NCBI RefSeq assembly: GCF_002234675.1
Contig: NC_019862.2
Coordinates: forward strand, 29,215,889-29,279,888
Direction: 5' to 3'
DNA: 64,000 nucleotides
From: Oryzias latipes
Lineage: Eukaryota; Chordata; Actinopteri; Beloniformes; Adrianichthyidae
The notes beneath the pieces are model-generated. The model made no database searches. It saw only the letters and a list, made by a program, of their open reading frames with translations, and was not told where the DNA came from. Each line of letters opens with the position of its first letter. Positions within the stretch are counted from its first letter, which is position 1. Positions 11,705 to 24,572 of the stretch are shown here, one piece after another. Both the position numbers and the translations under genes were made by a program.

Positions 11705-12076
11705 ATCTGATTCACATCCACGGTCCAGAGAGGAGTGGCCGTGACTTGTTCTGGTTTCACTCCACCTGATCCGAACCCGCGATGGACCACCACATAAGGG
11801 TGCTGCATCTTCATGGCTTGCTCTCCATGCCCCCAATGTGCTTGGCACAAGAAGAAAACCTTTAAAGTGTGTTGTGGTTTCAGCTCAGAGGACTTGCAAA
11901 GATGCAGAGAATGAGGAATGTAGATCTGTAGAAACCTGAATGAATGCTTGGAGAATGCTTTTCACACTGAATGCATTTTAATGGACTGCTCAAAAAGTGT
12001 AATGTCAGCTTGGAATTAAACTAACTAACAACGAGTCACTGTTTTTTCCATCAGAAAACCAAACAGTTTGACAGTG

Positions 12077-12286
12077 TAATCCTTGTGCTATCTTCGATGA
12101 CCCCCCACCCTTACATTGCCGTGTTCTCCCTACCATGACAAAGGTGGATAAAGGTGGAAAGATTTCATGTAATCCATGGACACCAGTGAAGATCACAAAT
12201 CATTGAAGAAAAAAGGTTCAGAGCACTGTCTAGTGGGTCTAGATGACCCAACTCCCAATGTTAAAGTGCCTAGGATAGCACAAGGG
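12077..12286 (+). mobile_element. Palindrome-ended MITE, copy 1
   Basis: About 210 bp bounded by TAATCCTTGTGCTATC and the inverse TAGGATAGCACAAGGG. The interior CATGACAAAGGTGGATAAAG ... CACTGGTGTCCATGG-type block is shared with copies at 12,702 and 57,122. No coding capacity; superfamily not determined. Confidence 0.8.
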
Positions 12287-12701
12287 TCAAAAATGCAATT
12301 TCTGATAAAAACTGGATTGCATTTGACTCCCTGTCATTACATTCATGTGAAGAGACTCAAGTTTTAACCCCTTAAAAACCCACGGGCTCTAATTTGGCCA
12401 CCGTTTCTATGCATTTATTTGAATTCTTCTGATTCATTAATTTTTTTTGTGTTTTGTTGTTTCTTGCTCATTTTTTTACCAGAAAAATTGTGAAAATGTA
12501 CTAGTGGACCGGAAAATGATGATATTTGAGGTCTCGATGCATGTTTTAATCCATGAGAACCCTTAAAAATAAAATGATGTGCATTTTACCCACAGAATCC
12601 ATTTCTGATGGGTCAAAACAGAATTTGGGTGAAAGTTAGGATTCACTTTAAAAACACACAGCTTCTTAAAAAAGACATTTCATGAAATAAAGTTTTGTGT
12701 G

Positions 12702-12908
12702 TAACCCTTGTGCTATCCTATGGGGTCAAGATGACCATTGACGTGTTCTCCCTACCATGACAAAGGTGGATAAAGGTGGAAAGATTTCATGTTATCCATG
12801 GACACCAGTGAAGATCACAAATCATTGAAGAAAAAAGGTTCAGAGCACTGTCTAGTGGGTCTAGATGACCCAACTCCCCATGTCAAAGTGCCTAGGATAG
12901 CACAAGGG
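12702..12908 (+). mobile_element. Palindrome-ended MITE, copy 2
   Basis: Same element as at 12,077, same orientation, with well-preserved ends TAACCCTTGTGCTATCC and TAGGATAGCACAAGGG. The two copies lie about 415 bp apart between the convergent ends of zfyve9 and elovl1. The DNA between and after them (12,290-12,700 and 12,910-13,780) shows no gene; it has a run of about 22 C at 13,231-13,252. Confidence 0.85.
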
Positions 12909-13791
12909 TCAAAAGATAAAAGTTGTACAAAAAAAAGCTGATAAAAACACTCAACTTAACTCAGAATGATTCAGTGGGAATAATAATAACTAATAATAAA
13001 AATTCCTAATATTCAGTGTCGTAGCATAAATAGACCTGTGACTGCAGTTGCTCAGAGACTTCAACCTTTATGCTGATGATGTTCCCCTCTACTTCATTAA
13101 TCACAGGCACCTTTTAGAGAACGCTGAAAACTAAAAAAAACAAATGTCCTTTTTGGGTCAAAAAAGCAAAATGGTTTTCAGAAAACAGACTGTTCCGCTC
13201 GGAAACCAGCTGCAGAACATCATACGAAGCCCCCCCCCCCCCCCCCCCCCTCTGTTATTTCAACACGACTTCCTCTTTCTCATTTCCACATGTAACAATG
13301 GCAGCCCTCATTTCTAAATCCACATTTAAAGTAAAAGCATTGAACACAGGATAATGACCTGAACAGTGCATTTGATCAAGCTAATCTGACAAACCAACTT
13401 CCAGTGTTGTCACGGCAACAGACGAAGCCTTCTAAGCTACGCCTCATAAATTGTAAAATGATGAAAATACGAACCCTCTTCATCTGAATCGATCGAAGCC
13501 TCTCCTGATCAAGTTGAGTAGAGACGGATCCGGTCAGTGGGCCGCTCTCACTGCCTCACGCCACGCATCTTTTTAAAACAAAGCATAATGGATCCTTTCT
13601 TTACCTCCTACTTAATGCATACTTGGGATAGCCCAGACAAGAGGCGAACGCAGGCAATGCAAAGAACCGTTTCTCTGCAGCACAATGCCATTCATGATGA
13701 ATGGGGTGTTGGACTCCAATCCCTTTTCTGTACATTTCTTAAGTTCATTTCAACTTAAAAATAGACAAATTAAGATCATTCAAAAGCAACA

Positions 13792-13797
13792 TTTATT
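13792..13797 (-). terminator. elovl1 polyadenylation signal (candidate)
   Basis: TTTATT here reads AATAAA on the minus strand, about 450 bases downstream of the elovl1 stop codon. This would give a 3' UTR of about 460 bases. Confidence 0.55.
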
Positions 13798-14246
13798 GGC
13801 AATTGCATTTTAAATACACAATAATAACAAAATTTAGAAAGTCTAGAGCACACTAATACAATTAGTTTCTTTTTTTTTTGGTAAAACTATTTACAAACTT
13901 TTTTCTTTCAGTTTGATAAAACTGTACAGTCATCTGTCCACAGGAGGGGGTCATAAATAATTGGGTGGACCCAAGGCCACCAAGGTGATATTCAACACAG
14001 GGTTTGCTCGCAATATCAGTGAAGACGGAACATTTACACCAAAGCATCTTCTCTTCATTTATCGTGCACTATCGATGGACACCAACCAACCAACCAAGTG
14101 CGGAACCCCTGCTGTGGTGGTCACCGACTATATCGCTCCCATGTTTTGCACAAAAAGCTAAAAATAACTAGAAACAGTCAGTCAACAATTATCTTTGGAA
14201 TTTGTAGTCGTTTTAAGAGGTGGGCTGGGCCATGCTTCCAGAGTCC

Positions 14247-16576
14247 CTAGGCCTTCTTCATCTTGCCGTTTTGGGTGCTTCCATTTTCAGAATGAGCAGA
14301 GCCGTTGCTGGTGCCGTTAGGGGTGCCGTTGGTGGCGCCATGCTTGATGCTGTTGGTTGTTCCATGGCTGATCCCGTTGCTGGTTCCGTTTTCATAGCAT
14401 TTGCCATTCTTGTGGGCTTTCCCGTTCTCGTGGCGCTTTCCGTTTGCATAAGCGGCGGTGCCGTTCTGGTGCTGGCTCTCGTCCTGCTTTGGTAGACGTT
14501 TGCCCTTCACGTAAGCCTGGACCCAGAAGTTGGAGAAGAGGATGAAGAAGAAGGTTCCGTACATCCAGACGAGGTGGATGATTGTTGGGAATTGGTAGCC
14601 GCAGCTGTCCATGAAGTAATACTGGGTGGCGTGGAGGGATACGAGGACAAACTGGATCTGCCAGGAGAGAAAGAAACAAATGTTTGAAAACTTTGTCTCA
14701 GAACGCAGGGCAGACCTTTACCAAGAGAAATCTCTTCAAAGACCCACCCAAATCATGTTTTTAACGTGTTCTTGTAGTATTTCTCTCATTAAAGAGGACG
14801 TTTATTAAAGCTTTTAAGACTAAAACTGCATTTTGGAGGATTTCTTATTCAAATTGCGTTGGATCAGGAGCAGATGGAAACCGGATGTTTGAAAAAGCTC
14901 AGACTTCTGACGCAGCTACTACCGCGGCCGGGATAAAAACTTTCTCCGCTCCAATTCTAAATCCTCCAGACAAACAGATCCGTATACGTTTTCATTTCCT
15001 CGTCTGAGCTGCCATCTGGATACCCTCAATATTTCTCGCTGTTTTTAATGCTACGCTAATGTTAGCTTGAGAGGCACTCGTCGCTAGCAGGGTCAACTGT
15101 AAACAAAAGGCATGCTGGGAAATTAGCTAGTCATTTCTGCGCAAAAGCCAATTTCTAACGAGCTTCTGCCGATATTTCTGAAAAAACAAAACCGTTTTCT
15201 TTCTAATTTTAGCTTAAAACTGCATAATGTTAATTAAAAGACAATTGGGGACGATCGATTTTACAATAGAAAAAAATGTGGTTGAGTGGGACTTTAAGCT
15301 ACAGCACAGGGTTAACATACCAGCTGAATAGCAGTCATGTATTTCTTCCACCACAAAAACTTCTGGAAGCGCGGTCCAGCAGCAGCAAGACCGTAATAGA
15401 AATACATGATGACGTGGACAGAAGAGTTCACCATGGCATGGAAAGATCCCATTCCACCTACAATACAGACATGAATTAGAGGACAAGCAGCAGCACAAAC
15501 ACCGAACGTTTATCTAAAGCTATGGACGAGCTTTTCCTGTTTACACAAATTATTTCTGTTATACATGATTTACACAAGATTAGCCACAGGTCCTATCTAA
15601 CCAGGACAAATAAGACAAACCAAAGCAAAGAGATTGTGGACAATCCATACTCGTCTGGTTTAGACTGGAATGCAGGGTAACTACAACGAAGCACAAAGCT
15701 GGTTTTGTTGTCCTTTCCACCCAAATGTAACTGGAGGATACTTACCAGGAGCATAGCCAACTCCCCACCACCAAGTCCATGGCATGAAGGAGTGGTGGAA
15801 GATGTGCAGAAAGGTAATCTGACCGTCCTTTTTCCTCAACACAAAGAAGATCTAGAGGAAGACAAATGTTGATTTTAAACGTCGTCAAGCACAGATCCAC
15901 AAGCAGACATTAGGAACCGGACTTACTGTGTCCATAAGCTCAATGATCTTTGAAAACCAGAAGAGCCACGCCACACTGACCATCTAATGGGGAAAACAAT
16001 GGATTTGTCAGCATTTACAAAGTAATGTGAAGACAAACTGGCTTTAAGACCCAGGCCTGACCAGCACACCACTTACTCGGAGGGCCTGAGGACTGTCTGA
16101 GGTGTCAACTGCGTCGCATCTCCAGGTATACGTTGTGGCCCAACCAGACATCAAAAACTTAAAAGACACAGCAATGTTATTTACTGATATAAAAATGAAC
16201 TTTGCCAATTCATTTCAAGTGTTGAATTACTGACCTCATACACAATGTATATGGACAGTCCCACCAGCAGAAAGTTGTAGACTATCATTGCTTCCTTCAG
16301 CTGAAAAGGTTTGCGGTTGGCCATTATGCGAGGTCCAAGGTACAGTACAAAAAACAGGTAGCACAGCAGGATCGCCGTCATGGGAACAGGACTCTGCATC
16401 AGCGGATAGTCTTGAACCCTTGGATCTGCATGGACACAAATGACGTTTAGCCGACAGCGAGATTTCAGGAGGAAATGTTGCCGTATTTGACCAGCAAGTC
16501 GCCTACCAATTCCCGCCACGAGGTAGTCATAGATGTCTTTGGCGTGGTAGCCAAACTCTTGGATTTTCTGCAGCAT
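14247..16576 (-). CDS. elovl1: Very long chain fatty acid elongase 1, seven coding exons
   Basis: ER membrane 3-ketoacyl-CoA synthase that condenses malonyl-CoA with long acyl-CoAs (C20-C26 preference in the family). Exons in transcript order: 16576-16507, 16425-16235, 16157-16077, 15983-15927, 15851-15746, 15457-15321, 14657-14247; all phases agree, giving 350 residues (human 279). The catalytic histidine box HIFHH is at 149-153, followed by [10 protein letters not shown]. Family motifs include [30 protein letters not shown] and MTAIQL. Several hydrophobic segments fit the seven-pass topology. The start is the only ATG after an acceptor at 16612. Residues 272-350 are an Asn-Gly-rich low-complexity tail unlike the short mammalian tail, ending KMKKA, a KxKxx ER-retrieval form. 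The gene converges on zfyve9. Fish have two copies (a/b); which one this is cannot be told here. Confidence 0.95.
14737..15297 (-). mobile_element. TTAA-family element, copy B, in elovl1 intron
   Basis: Lies in the last elovl1 intron. The ends read, on the minus strand, TTAAAGTCCCACTCAACC and GGTGGGTCTTTGAA, the same inverted ends as the copy at 49.9 kb. It carries the CTAATGTTAGCTTGAGAG block (reverse of the GCTAGCTTACAG region of other copies) and the GAGCAGATGGAAAC stretch. No coding capacity. Confidence 0.7.
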
Positions 16577-16611
16577 TTTGGCCGTCTTCTACTGTTCGCA
16601 CGTGGTTACTT
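16577..16611 (-). other. elovl1: elovl1 5' UTR part of first coding exon
   Basis: An acceptor (TTTCTCAG on the minus strand) precedes 35 untranslated bases before the ATG. At least one further non-coding exon must therefore lie upstream, toward higher coordinates. Confidence 0.75.
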
Positions 16612-19600
16612 CTGAGAAAGAAGAAAAAAACACAACAATGGTGGATTTATTAGTTAAATAACTAACCTTCTATTATACCGATCATATTTAAAAATAATTA
16701 AAACAAAGGAAAATAGAGAAATCAGGAGTGCGGGGGGGAACACGTGCATAAAAATGTGAACAAGCTTGTAAGTCTTTGTTAAATGCCTTAAAAAAGGAGA
16801 ATTTCCCCACGCAGCCGAATGAAAGGCTTTAACTTGGCTCAAACCCTCAGCAGACATGGCCTGACATCAGAGAGGAGGTGCCACAGAGCACTGGGAGGGC
16901 CGGCTTCAAACCACAATAAGGCCGTTTGTGTACAAAAGCCAAACCCAGGAGGGAAGACACAAACTCCTCTTTTAGAGATTGCTTCAAATTTGGGCGTGTG
17001 GATGACAAAATCTGTGGAATTCTGACATTTTACACCAAAATATCTCCTCTAAAATGCTGTTAATACTACAATGACTGACCGATATGTTTTCCCGCTGCCA
17101 GCAGATGTGGTGGAACTGAAATGAACAATTAAAAATCAAATGAAGCGCTCTTCCTCCACAAATGTTCTCCTTATATATGTTTCAAAGTAATCATTTCAGC
17201 CAATGGAATGAAGGTCACAACAGCGCCAACACCAGTTAACCATTAAGAACAGAAATGTTAGATTTAACAGATCAATAAAACCAGACTTAATGACACGATG
17301 ATGTCATGAGAAAAGTTTCACCCATAGTTTTTTTCCCTGCCTGGAAAACAAATGTTTAACACTTTAGGGTCCCTAAATTAAAGTCGTGCACAACAAACAT
17401 GCAAAAAGAGTTTTGTACAGTCACTGTGTTGAAGCCAGTTTACAGGCTTCAGCAGATTACCATAAACTTATTACGTAACTTAAAAAAAAACATTTCAGAA
17501 ACCTCCAGAGTATGTGACACACGTTTGCTCAACTTCCTTCAAAGGTATGCGTCTGTAAGCAGTTCCAAGCATCCGACCTGTCAAACGTGCACGTGAGGGT
17601 TTCATAACAAACGTGGCATTTCAAAAATTTCTGTGAGGAAAAAAAAAACAAGAAGAAGAAGAAGAAAGAAGCCCAGCTGGTGTTTTGAGTCTGTGGTCCC
17701 TCACCTTTCAAAGGGAGGATAATGGAGCTGGTTATGCAACGACTGAGTGATAAACAGTTAATGAGGAATAAAGTTAAGTTTCAACCTAAACATTTTGATA
17801 CCAGTTTACTAGTACAGATGGGAAAACGTACTGGCAATTTCATAGACTGCTCTGGCTGATAAACTCTTTGCTCTCATTAGAATCCAGCAAAATGTCTTTT
17901 TTTATTTAATCAATAGTTGGATTTTGTCAAACGGTTTCATTTATTTCAGCTTCTCTGGAGGAGGAGACACTCCAGCAGCCCGCCGGGGCGGGGCGGGGCT
18001 GCAACGTGAGCAGAATAATCCCAACACCTCCAAGTTTATGCAGTGAAACTTGATTTCACTAAAACATGGAAACCGTTCCGTTTAACTTTGTCCCACTTGA
18101 GTCCCAGAAAAATGAAGAGACTTAATAAGGAAATTCCACCCCCCATCTCCAGGTCGACCCCATCCTGTTGCTTAAACACGTCGTCCGTTTGTCGTTAGGA
18201 CCAAATTACTCTGAATCAAATATTCATCAGTTAAAACAAACAGAAACTTCCACACTTTTTTGTCTACAAGTGGTTTACATTCACAGTGGATTTTCCAAAG
18301 TCTAAACTAGTAAGATTAATCGAGAGGAAGATCTAGAGATTATCTTTTCAGTGGTAAAAGATTCAGATTTAGATCAAATTCAAAGGAAATGAAGGCTCTT
18401 CTGTAAGCAGAACAATCTCCTCTCAACACCAAGGAGTCTGAGCTCATTTCAGCCCAACCCACCCCTCAACTAAAGGCCTAGGCAGAACTCTAGGATGTCC
18501 AGCAGCTGCCGGTTCTGTCAGCATCTCGCCGCGTCAGCAGAACCGGTCGTAAATGCCGCAGCAGGACATGAACTTCCTCACGTCGGTGAGAAGCTTCCAA
18601 AAGAGCCAGCCTCCCCGTGACACAATTTAGATGAGGCCGTGGGACCCTTAAGCCCCTTATAGGAAAAAAAGAATAAAACCTGTGTACCTTCACAGCAGAT
18701 AGACCTGAAATTCAGACGTGGAACCAAAAGTCAGACGGACATATTTATCAAAAAAGTCTGAATTTCACAAAGCAGTGGAAGGTTTTTCCACAAAGTGGAG
18801 ACAGGAAGTCCAACGGATGGAAAACTGTAAGTCAGACTCACGAGTTAGAAGTTAATGATGAACAAACTGGACGAGGAGGGGCAATAAAAAGTTTGTTTAA
18901 CTTGGCTATACATTTCCAAAAGTTTTGGACAACCTCCAACTTACCTCCTTAAGGACGGAGGTTCCTCCTTAAACCACCAAAGGCTGCGAGAGCAAAGCCT
19001 GGAGGACTGCAAGCAGCAGCAAAAGCAGAGAGGGAAGAGAGAGACACGGAGTGTAGGAGGGATGGGGTGAAGGAATGAAACGGCGAGCTGACAAAGTGTG
19101 ACTGGTACAGCAGTCTGCCGAATCCCCACCCTCCCTGACTCACACCGTGGATGAATAACCAGCTCTCTAAAGGAAGGAAGGAAGAGGCTGAGCCACAGAG
19201 AGAGCAACACCAGCGAGGGGGGGGCGACCAATTTAAACCCACGCAGCACATTAAAGCCAGAGGCGGGATTCTTTATGACCACCGCCCAGACTGCACACAC
19301 ACACGCAACCCCCCCACGGTCACACCCAGCCCTCACATACAGCTCAGGAGTTGCCTGGTAGGTTTTCCTTCCCCCTCGGAGTGGGCTGATGGTATTATTC
19401 ACAGGCGCAGAATCAGCAGAGAGCGACCATGAAAGGGGGCTTTGTTATGCCTCTAATCAGCCTACACCCATGAAACTGACTATTTTTTATCTGGTTGGTA
19501 TAAAAAACTAACACCTTGAGGTTTTCAGACACATTCTGCACCAAACTTCACTTTTAGAGTTCCACTCCCACTTAAAGCATTTCTACTTTTCTTTGTCTGC

Positions 19601-20680
19601 CACACACACATGCAGAACGTTCATGCTGACTTAGTAATGGAAAGAAGTGAAGCAGAAATTATGATAACAGAGACATTTAGGAGCTTTTTCTTCAGCCAAC
19701 TAGTTAACATACCAGAGTGATTACACAAAAAAGGAAACGTGACTCATAAAAATAATGCTTAGAGATTCCAAAAAAAAAGTGAAGAGATGCCCATCAATGG
19801 ATCGAGGGTTTTCCAGACGCTGCAGTTCAAAGTCAGACATCTGATAACCGTGCACGTGAAATTGGCATGCACGAGTCATCGTTAGCGTTGTTTTTCTTAC
19901 CCACTAATCAGGTCTTACCTGAAGGTCTGGCCCTCGAAGACCGCCTGGAACACCAGAGCTTCAGACCACCCCTGAACCCATTCCCCCAAACACCAGCCCC
20001 TAAAAGAAAACTACCGTAAATGGCCTGTCCACATTTTTAAAAACAGTTTTTTTTAAAGTGTAAGCAGCAGGATTAGTCACTGATACTTTAATACTGACAA
20101 AATGCCGCTTTTGAACAAATGAAAACTTGTCAGAAGACATCCACATGCTAACCCGCAGATATGTTCACCAACAACTGATTTAATGAAAAGAAATTTCTTT
20201 TGAAAAATCAAAGGTTTGGATGGCGAGTGTGGATGTACGAAACATAATTAAAAAAGGTACAATAATCCACTTTTAATTTTTAAATTAGGATGAACAAAGT
20301 TATTGCAAGGTCTAACGTCTAAAAATCAAAATCTTCAGACTTTTCAAGATGCAAACACTGATCCAGACAGAGCTACATAAACCAATAGAAGCTCCTGTAG
20401 ACATATATGGTGTCTAATGGTTTCTCTGTTGCAACATTAATGTCAATAATCCCCTAAATTCCTGCGTTAACAGCAAAGACATTCATTTCCACCATTTGGC
20501 CGTCCGTGAACTCTTCTTGGAGAAACAGCAGACGCTGATGTCCTTGGTCGTCTGGTTTCTGTAAATGTCTGACCTGGACAAACGCCTTTTCAGGCCTCAA
20601 AGTAACTGTTTAGTGAACTTTAATAAACAAAACCGTGAGGACCACTTCTTCTGTTTCACATCCAGGCTCTGGCAAACTTG
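16612..20680 (-). other. elovl1 first intron / upstream sequence
   Basis: About four kilobases without a recognised exon. It contains purine-rich and AT-rich unique sequence. The longest frames (for example minus 18,941-19,402) are pyrimidine-rich, lack domains and fit no splice model. GGGGCGGGGCGGGGC at about 17,985-17,999 is a GC-box-like run that could mark an alternative elovl1 promoter. Confidence 0.4.
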
Positions 20681-20681
20681 G

Positions 20682-20890
<209 letters not shown>

Positions 20891-23690
20891 GCACAGATTT
20901 TATCTCAGCAACCCTAAAACAGAAGAGCAAACAGTCAAAAAGAAAAATACAACTACATGAATCTGAATTATGAAGCTTTAATGCTTCAGATGAGTCGGCT
21001 TTGTTGTCAATGATTTAAAAAAATACAATTTCCCATCTTTAAAAACAGATGGAACAGACAGCCCCTTCTCAGCTGAATTAACTGGAGGGGAAAAAAATGC
21101 TAATGTTAAGTCTTTGAACCAACAACCTGCTGGAGAACCCTTGTGCAAATATGTTTAAAAGTTTATGATTTGTAGGGTTTATCCCCTAAAAACTTCTAAG
21201 CCACATCAGAAACCACAATTCTGAAACCAAAACCATGCCTGCTCGTGCCACCCAGCCACCAGGAAAACACCGTGTTCCAGTCAAGCCTGTAGGGCCGCTC
21301 GCTAAAGCGAAGACAGGCATTGACAGTAAGCTCCATCTGTCCTCCGGTGACGGAACCGGGTCCCATCCTTGAAAGCAGAATCTCATCCCAACTTGTTCAG
21401 CCGCTTTGGCAAAGACGATGAAGAAAAGCATTCAGCAAATGTTCAGCACAGGCCCAGGATGTGTAAACTAGGATTTACAGCATTTTCCATCCCGCCTGCC
21501 AACAGGAGAGGGTTCTCAAACACGACTCAAAGGAAAATATTCATTGACCTTTGAAACACGACGCCTTTGCTCTCCTTTCAGATCACCAGGCACATAAAGT
21601 TACTGACTATAAAGTATTTACAAGCCTGATTTTGATATTCTGCCTTGAAACATCCTTTCTGGATTTCACCTAAAGTGTTTCTGTCAAAGGATTTTTCTAT
21701 TGGGGAACTCAAATATCTTACTGAGAAAGAAAAAAAGTCCAAGCGGGACCTGTAGGAATCTAGGGAGTAATCCGACCCCCCAATCACAAACTCACCAACA
21801 GTGAACCGCTTCACCTGAATTCTAGAAGAACTTTGTGGAGGAACTGTTTGAAACTTAAGGAAGGTGTGCTTCAATTTAAAATAAAAAAAGAAGGAACATT
21901 GAAGCGACATAACCGTGAACATGTTGACAGCAGTGAGCCTCCATTGTGTCTGGGCGTGTAAACCAGTGGGAAGGGCGGCTCAGACCTGCAGCTATTCAGC
22001 TCCATCCCGACCAGTCTCATTCTCCGTCAGCACTTCCCTCATTCACGTCGCCGCTATGAGCGACTCAGATTTCTGTAACTTTCCAAAGGGAACAACTATT
22101 CACCTGTCGTCAATGAAAAGGGCTCAAGTTCGTGACGATAGTGGAGACAAAGTGGGCCAAGAGAGAACAGCAGGGAAACCTGCACGAAGGGGCGGACTTT
22201 AGCGGACCGTTAAGCAAACTTACACTCTTAAAAAGAAAACTGGTAAACAAACAAATGAAAAAACTCCCACATTTGTTGAAAAGTACGAAATAATGAAAAC
22301 CAAACCACTTTTGGATGTCAGTGCTCTCTATTAGTTTCTACTCCAACATTTCCACAAACAGCTAACCTTTGCCCCACATTCCCAGAGCTCCCAATGTTCC
22401 TGAGCTGGTTTTACCACCAGGTGAGAAGTCGATCGCCGTCATTGAGGAGACTTTATGAATCAGCAAATGATGAAAACCAAAGAAACTTCAAGACATTCTT
22501 TAAATTGCTAACAGTGCAATATTTCTACACCTCGTTGACCACATCAGAGTTACACTTGGAAATCCTATTTAGAAAGGGTCGAGTACGACTTTCACAGAGT
22601 TTTGTTAGGATTACAGATCAATGAAAGTGTTTTTGTCGTCTTTTGTATTTGTTCAGATTCTTAGACCTCTTAGATCTTTGATTCATTGGACTGAATTGGG
22701 TCATTAGGTTCAGAACTTTAAATAAATAAATAAATAAATAAAAATAGGGTGGTGGTGTGACCCGGTGAGGTTTGTATTTAGACTTTCATAAACAAAGACG
22801 CCTGTAATCTGATAAAGTGACTCATTTATATTTAATAATTTGCCGGTACAGAGTCCGCTTACTGAAATCCAGTGTTTGCCAAAGGATGGCATTGTAGAGA
22901 TATCCAGTTCAAACAGTAGCCATAAATTTGACACTCTGTCTTTGACACTTTACGATCCCGTTATCAGTTTGTGCTCCGGTAAGATTAATAAAAGAAGGGA
23001 CCAGGATGCATTTAAGGACGTCTGGTAAAATAGGGAAAAATATCTAAGGCATGTTTCTTTGTGTAGCCAAGAATCATTGATCAGGGGAGATTTCTGCTAA
23101 AGGAAGGAAGTACCATGGCAGCACACGCCAAAGCGTCCATCTGGTAGAAGTTTTTTTTCCTAATAAATCATTGGGATATTCTTTATTTTAACCGGTAGAG
23201 TCTTACAAACGTTCGTCCTGCCTCAACGTGAAGCTGGCAGAGAGGATGTTGACATAGGAGGAGCTCACAGCGATAACAGAGGGAGGCGGCAACAGTCACT
23301 CAGCTGTTGACATTATTAGGAGATACACAACCAGGTGGGTTGACCTTGAGAGGTTGTCATTATCTCCGTCATCGTCGGTTACAGCTCTCTGTTTGCACTG
23401 TTAACAGTCAGAGATCCAGCATTGACGAGGGCTGGCAACTGCAGGCAGAATAATGCAGGGAGATCGAATAAAAAATAAAAGTGTTAAACAAGTTACTGGT
23501 ACTTTTTCCCCTCGTTTGTGTTTAGAGAAAAGTATATTTTCAGAAAACTATGCAAATATGTTACTGTCAGGGATAAAACTGAATGCTATCCGTCAAACAT
23601 TTGATTTTCCAACTCTTATCATTTATAATAGTTACAATGAAAATGTTACAACACAATGGGTTACTCTTTTTTAATTAGACAATCTGAAAG
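20891..23690. other. Non-coding upstream sequence
   Basis: No exon recognised. (AAAT)n at about 22,722-22,743. The remainder is AT-rich unique DNA; any first elovl1 exon here cannot be identified from sequence alone. Confidence 0.4.
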
Positions 23691-23916
23691 CTAGTTGTAA
23701 CCAGTTAACCAGCAGCGGACCTGAAGGACACCTTCAGTAAAGGAATAGGTGACCAACTAACATAATTTGAGTTGAGTGGGTTTTCAATGGTTTAGTTGGT
23801 TAACGTTGACCGTTAACCAGCGGGTTTAGAAGAGAACTGAGAACCACAGAAAGTGGGAAATGTCACTCGGTCATGGAGAAAAATTAAACGGCTCTTTATC
23901 AGAGTTACTTCTGTTT

Positions 23917-24102
23917 AGATCAAAGGAGATCAAAGATTTGAAAAAGAGAGAGAGATTAGAGATTATCAACTGTTGGAACTGATGCGCACCTTCTAATGGA
24001 CATAAGGAATGCAGAAAAGTGACGAACAGGAATTTACTTTAGTGATTTTCCATAGTTAAGATGGTTAACGGTTAACCGTTAAGATCAAAAGGAGATCAAA
24101 GG
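23917..24102 (+). promoter_or_regulatory. Duplicated TCF/LEF-like site cluster
   Basis: AGATCAAAGG (23,917-23,926) is directly followed by AGATCAAAGA (23,927-23,936). A second pair, AGATCAAAAGG (24,082-24,092) and AGATCAAAGG (24,093-24,102), lies 165 bases on. Each pair is followed by GATTAGAGATTA and preceded within about 100 bases by GTTAAC repeats. The exact match to the TCF/LEF consensus and the repeated layout suggest a regulatory module; function is inferred only. Confidence 0.5.
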
Positions 24103-24199
24103 AATAAAGGAGATTAGAGATTAGCATTGCATTTTTTTTTTCAATCTAGCTGCTCAGGTGGAGATCACCAACAAGCCGGTCACCAACCATTAACCAATT

Positions 24200-24510
24200 A
24201 TGATCGGAGTCTAAACGTCAGAAGTTCGCAGCATCACGAACTCCGTGACCTCGAGAGCGCGGGAGGAGCGCGAGAACTCCATCAAAAATCCAGAAAAGGA
24301 GGCAAAAGTCAGAGAAACGTCAAAAGTGACTCACTGTGGGGAGAAAGAGGGCGCGCGGGTGTCGACGGCTGGCGGGAGAGGCGCGTGGCAGCAGTTAGGC
24401 GAGCTTCCTCTTCCTCCTCGGTTTAAATCTTCCTCTTGACCCAGCCCTTTGATGGAGCCCCGAAGGGGGCGGGGGCCACGTCTGCACCGCCCACCCGCGC
24501 GGTCGCCTCC
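24200..24510 (-). promoter_or_regulatory. elovl1: GC/CpG-rich island, probable elovl1 promoter
   Basis: This is the only clearly CpG-rich stretch between elovl1 and mob3c, with GAGCGCGGGAGGAGCGCGAG and GGGCGCGCGGGTGTCGACG blocks and GGGGGCGGGGGCC near 24,463. Its position upstream of the minus-strand elovl1 5' UTR acceptor fits the transcription start. It could instead serve a mob3c 5' exon. Confidence 0.45.
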
Positions 24511-24572
24511 TGTGGACGAAATCAACCGACTGCATCAAATGTCACCTCTAAAACTCTGAGGTTTGTGTTGTA

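Noticed and set aside
18941..19402. 153-residue minus-strand frame upstream of elovl1
   Set aside because: Pyrimidine-rich, Leu/Ser-heavy, no recognisable domain, and no splice sites linking it to elovl1.
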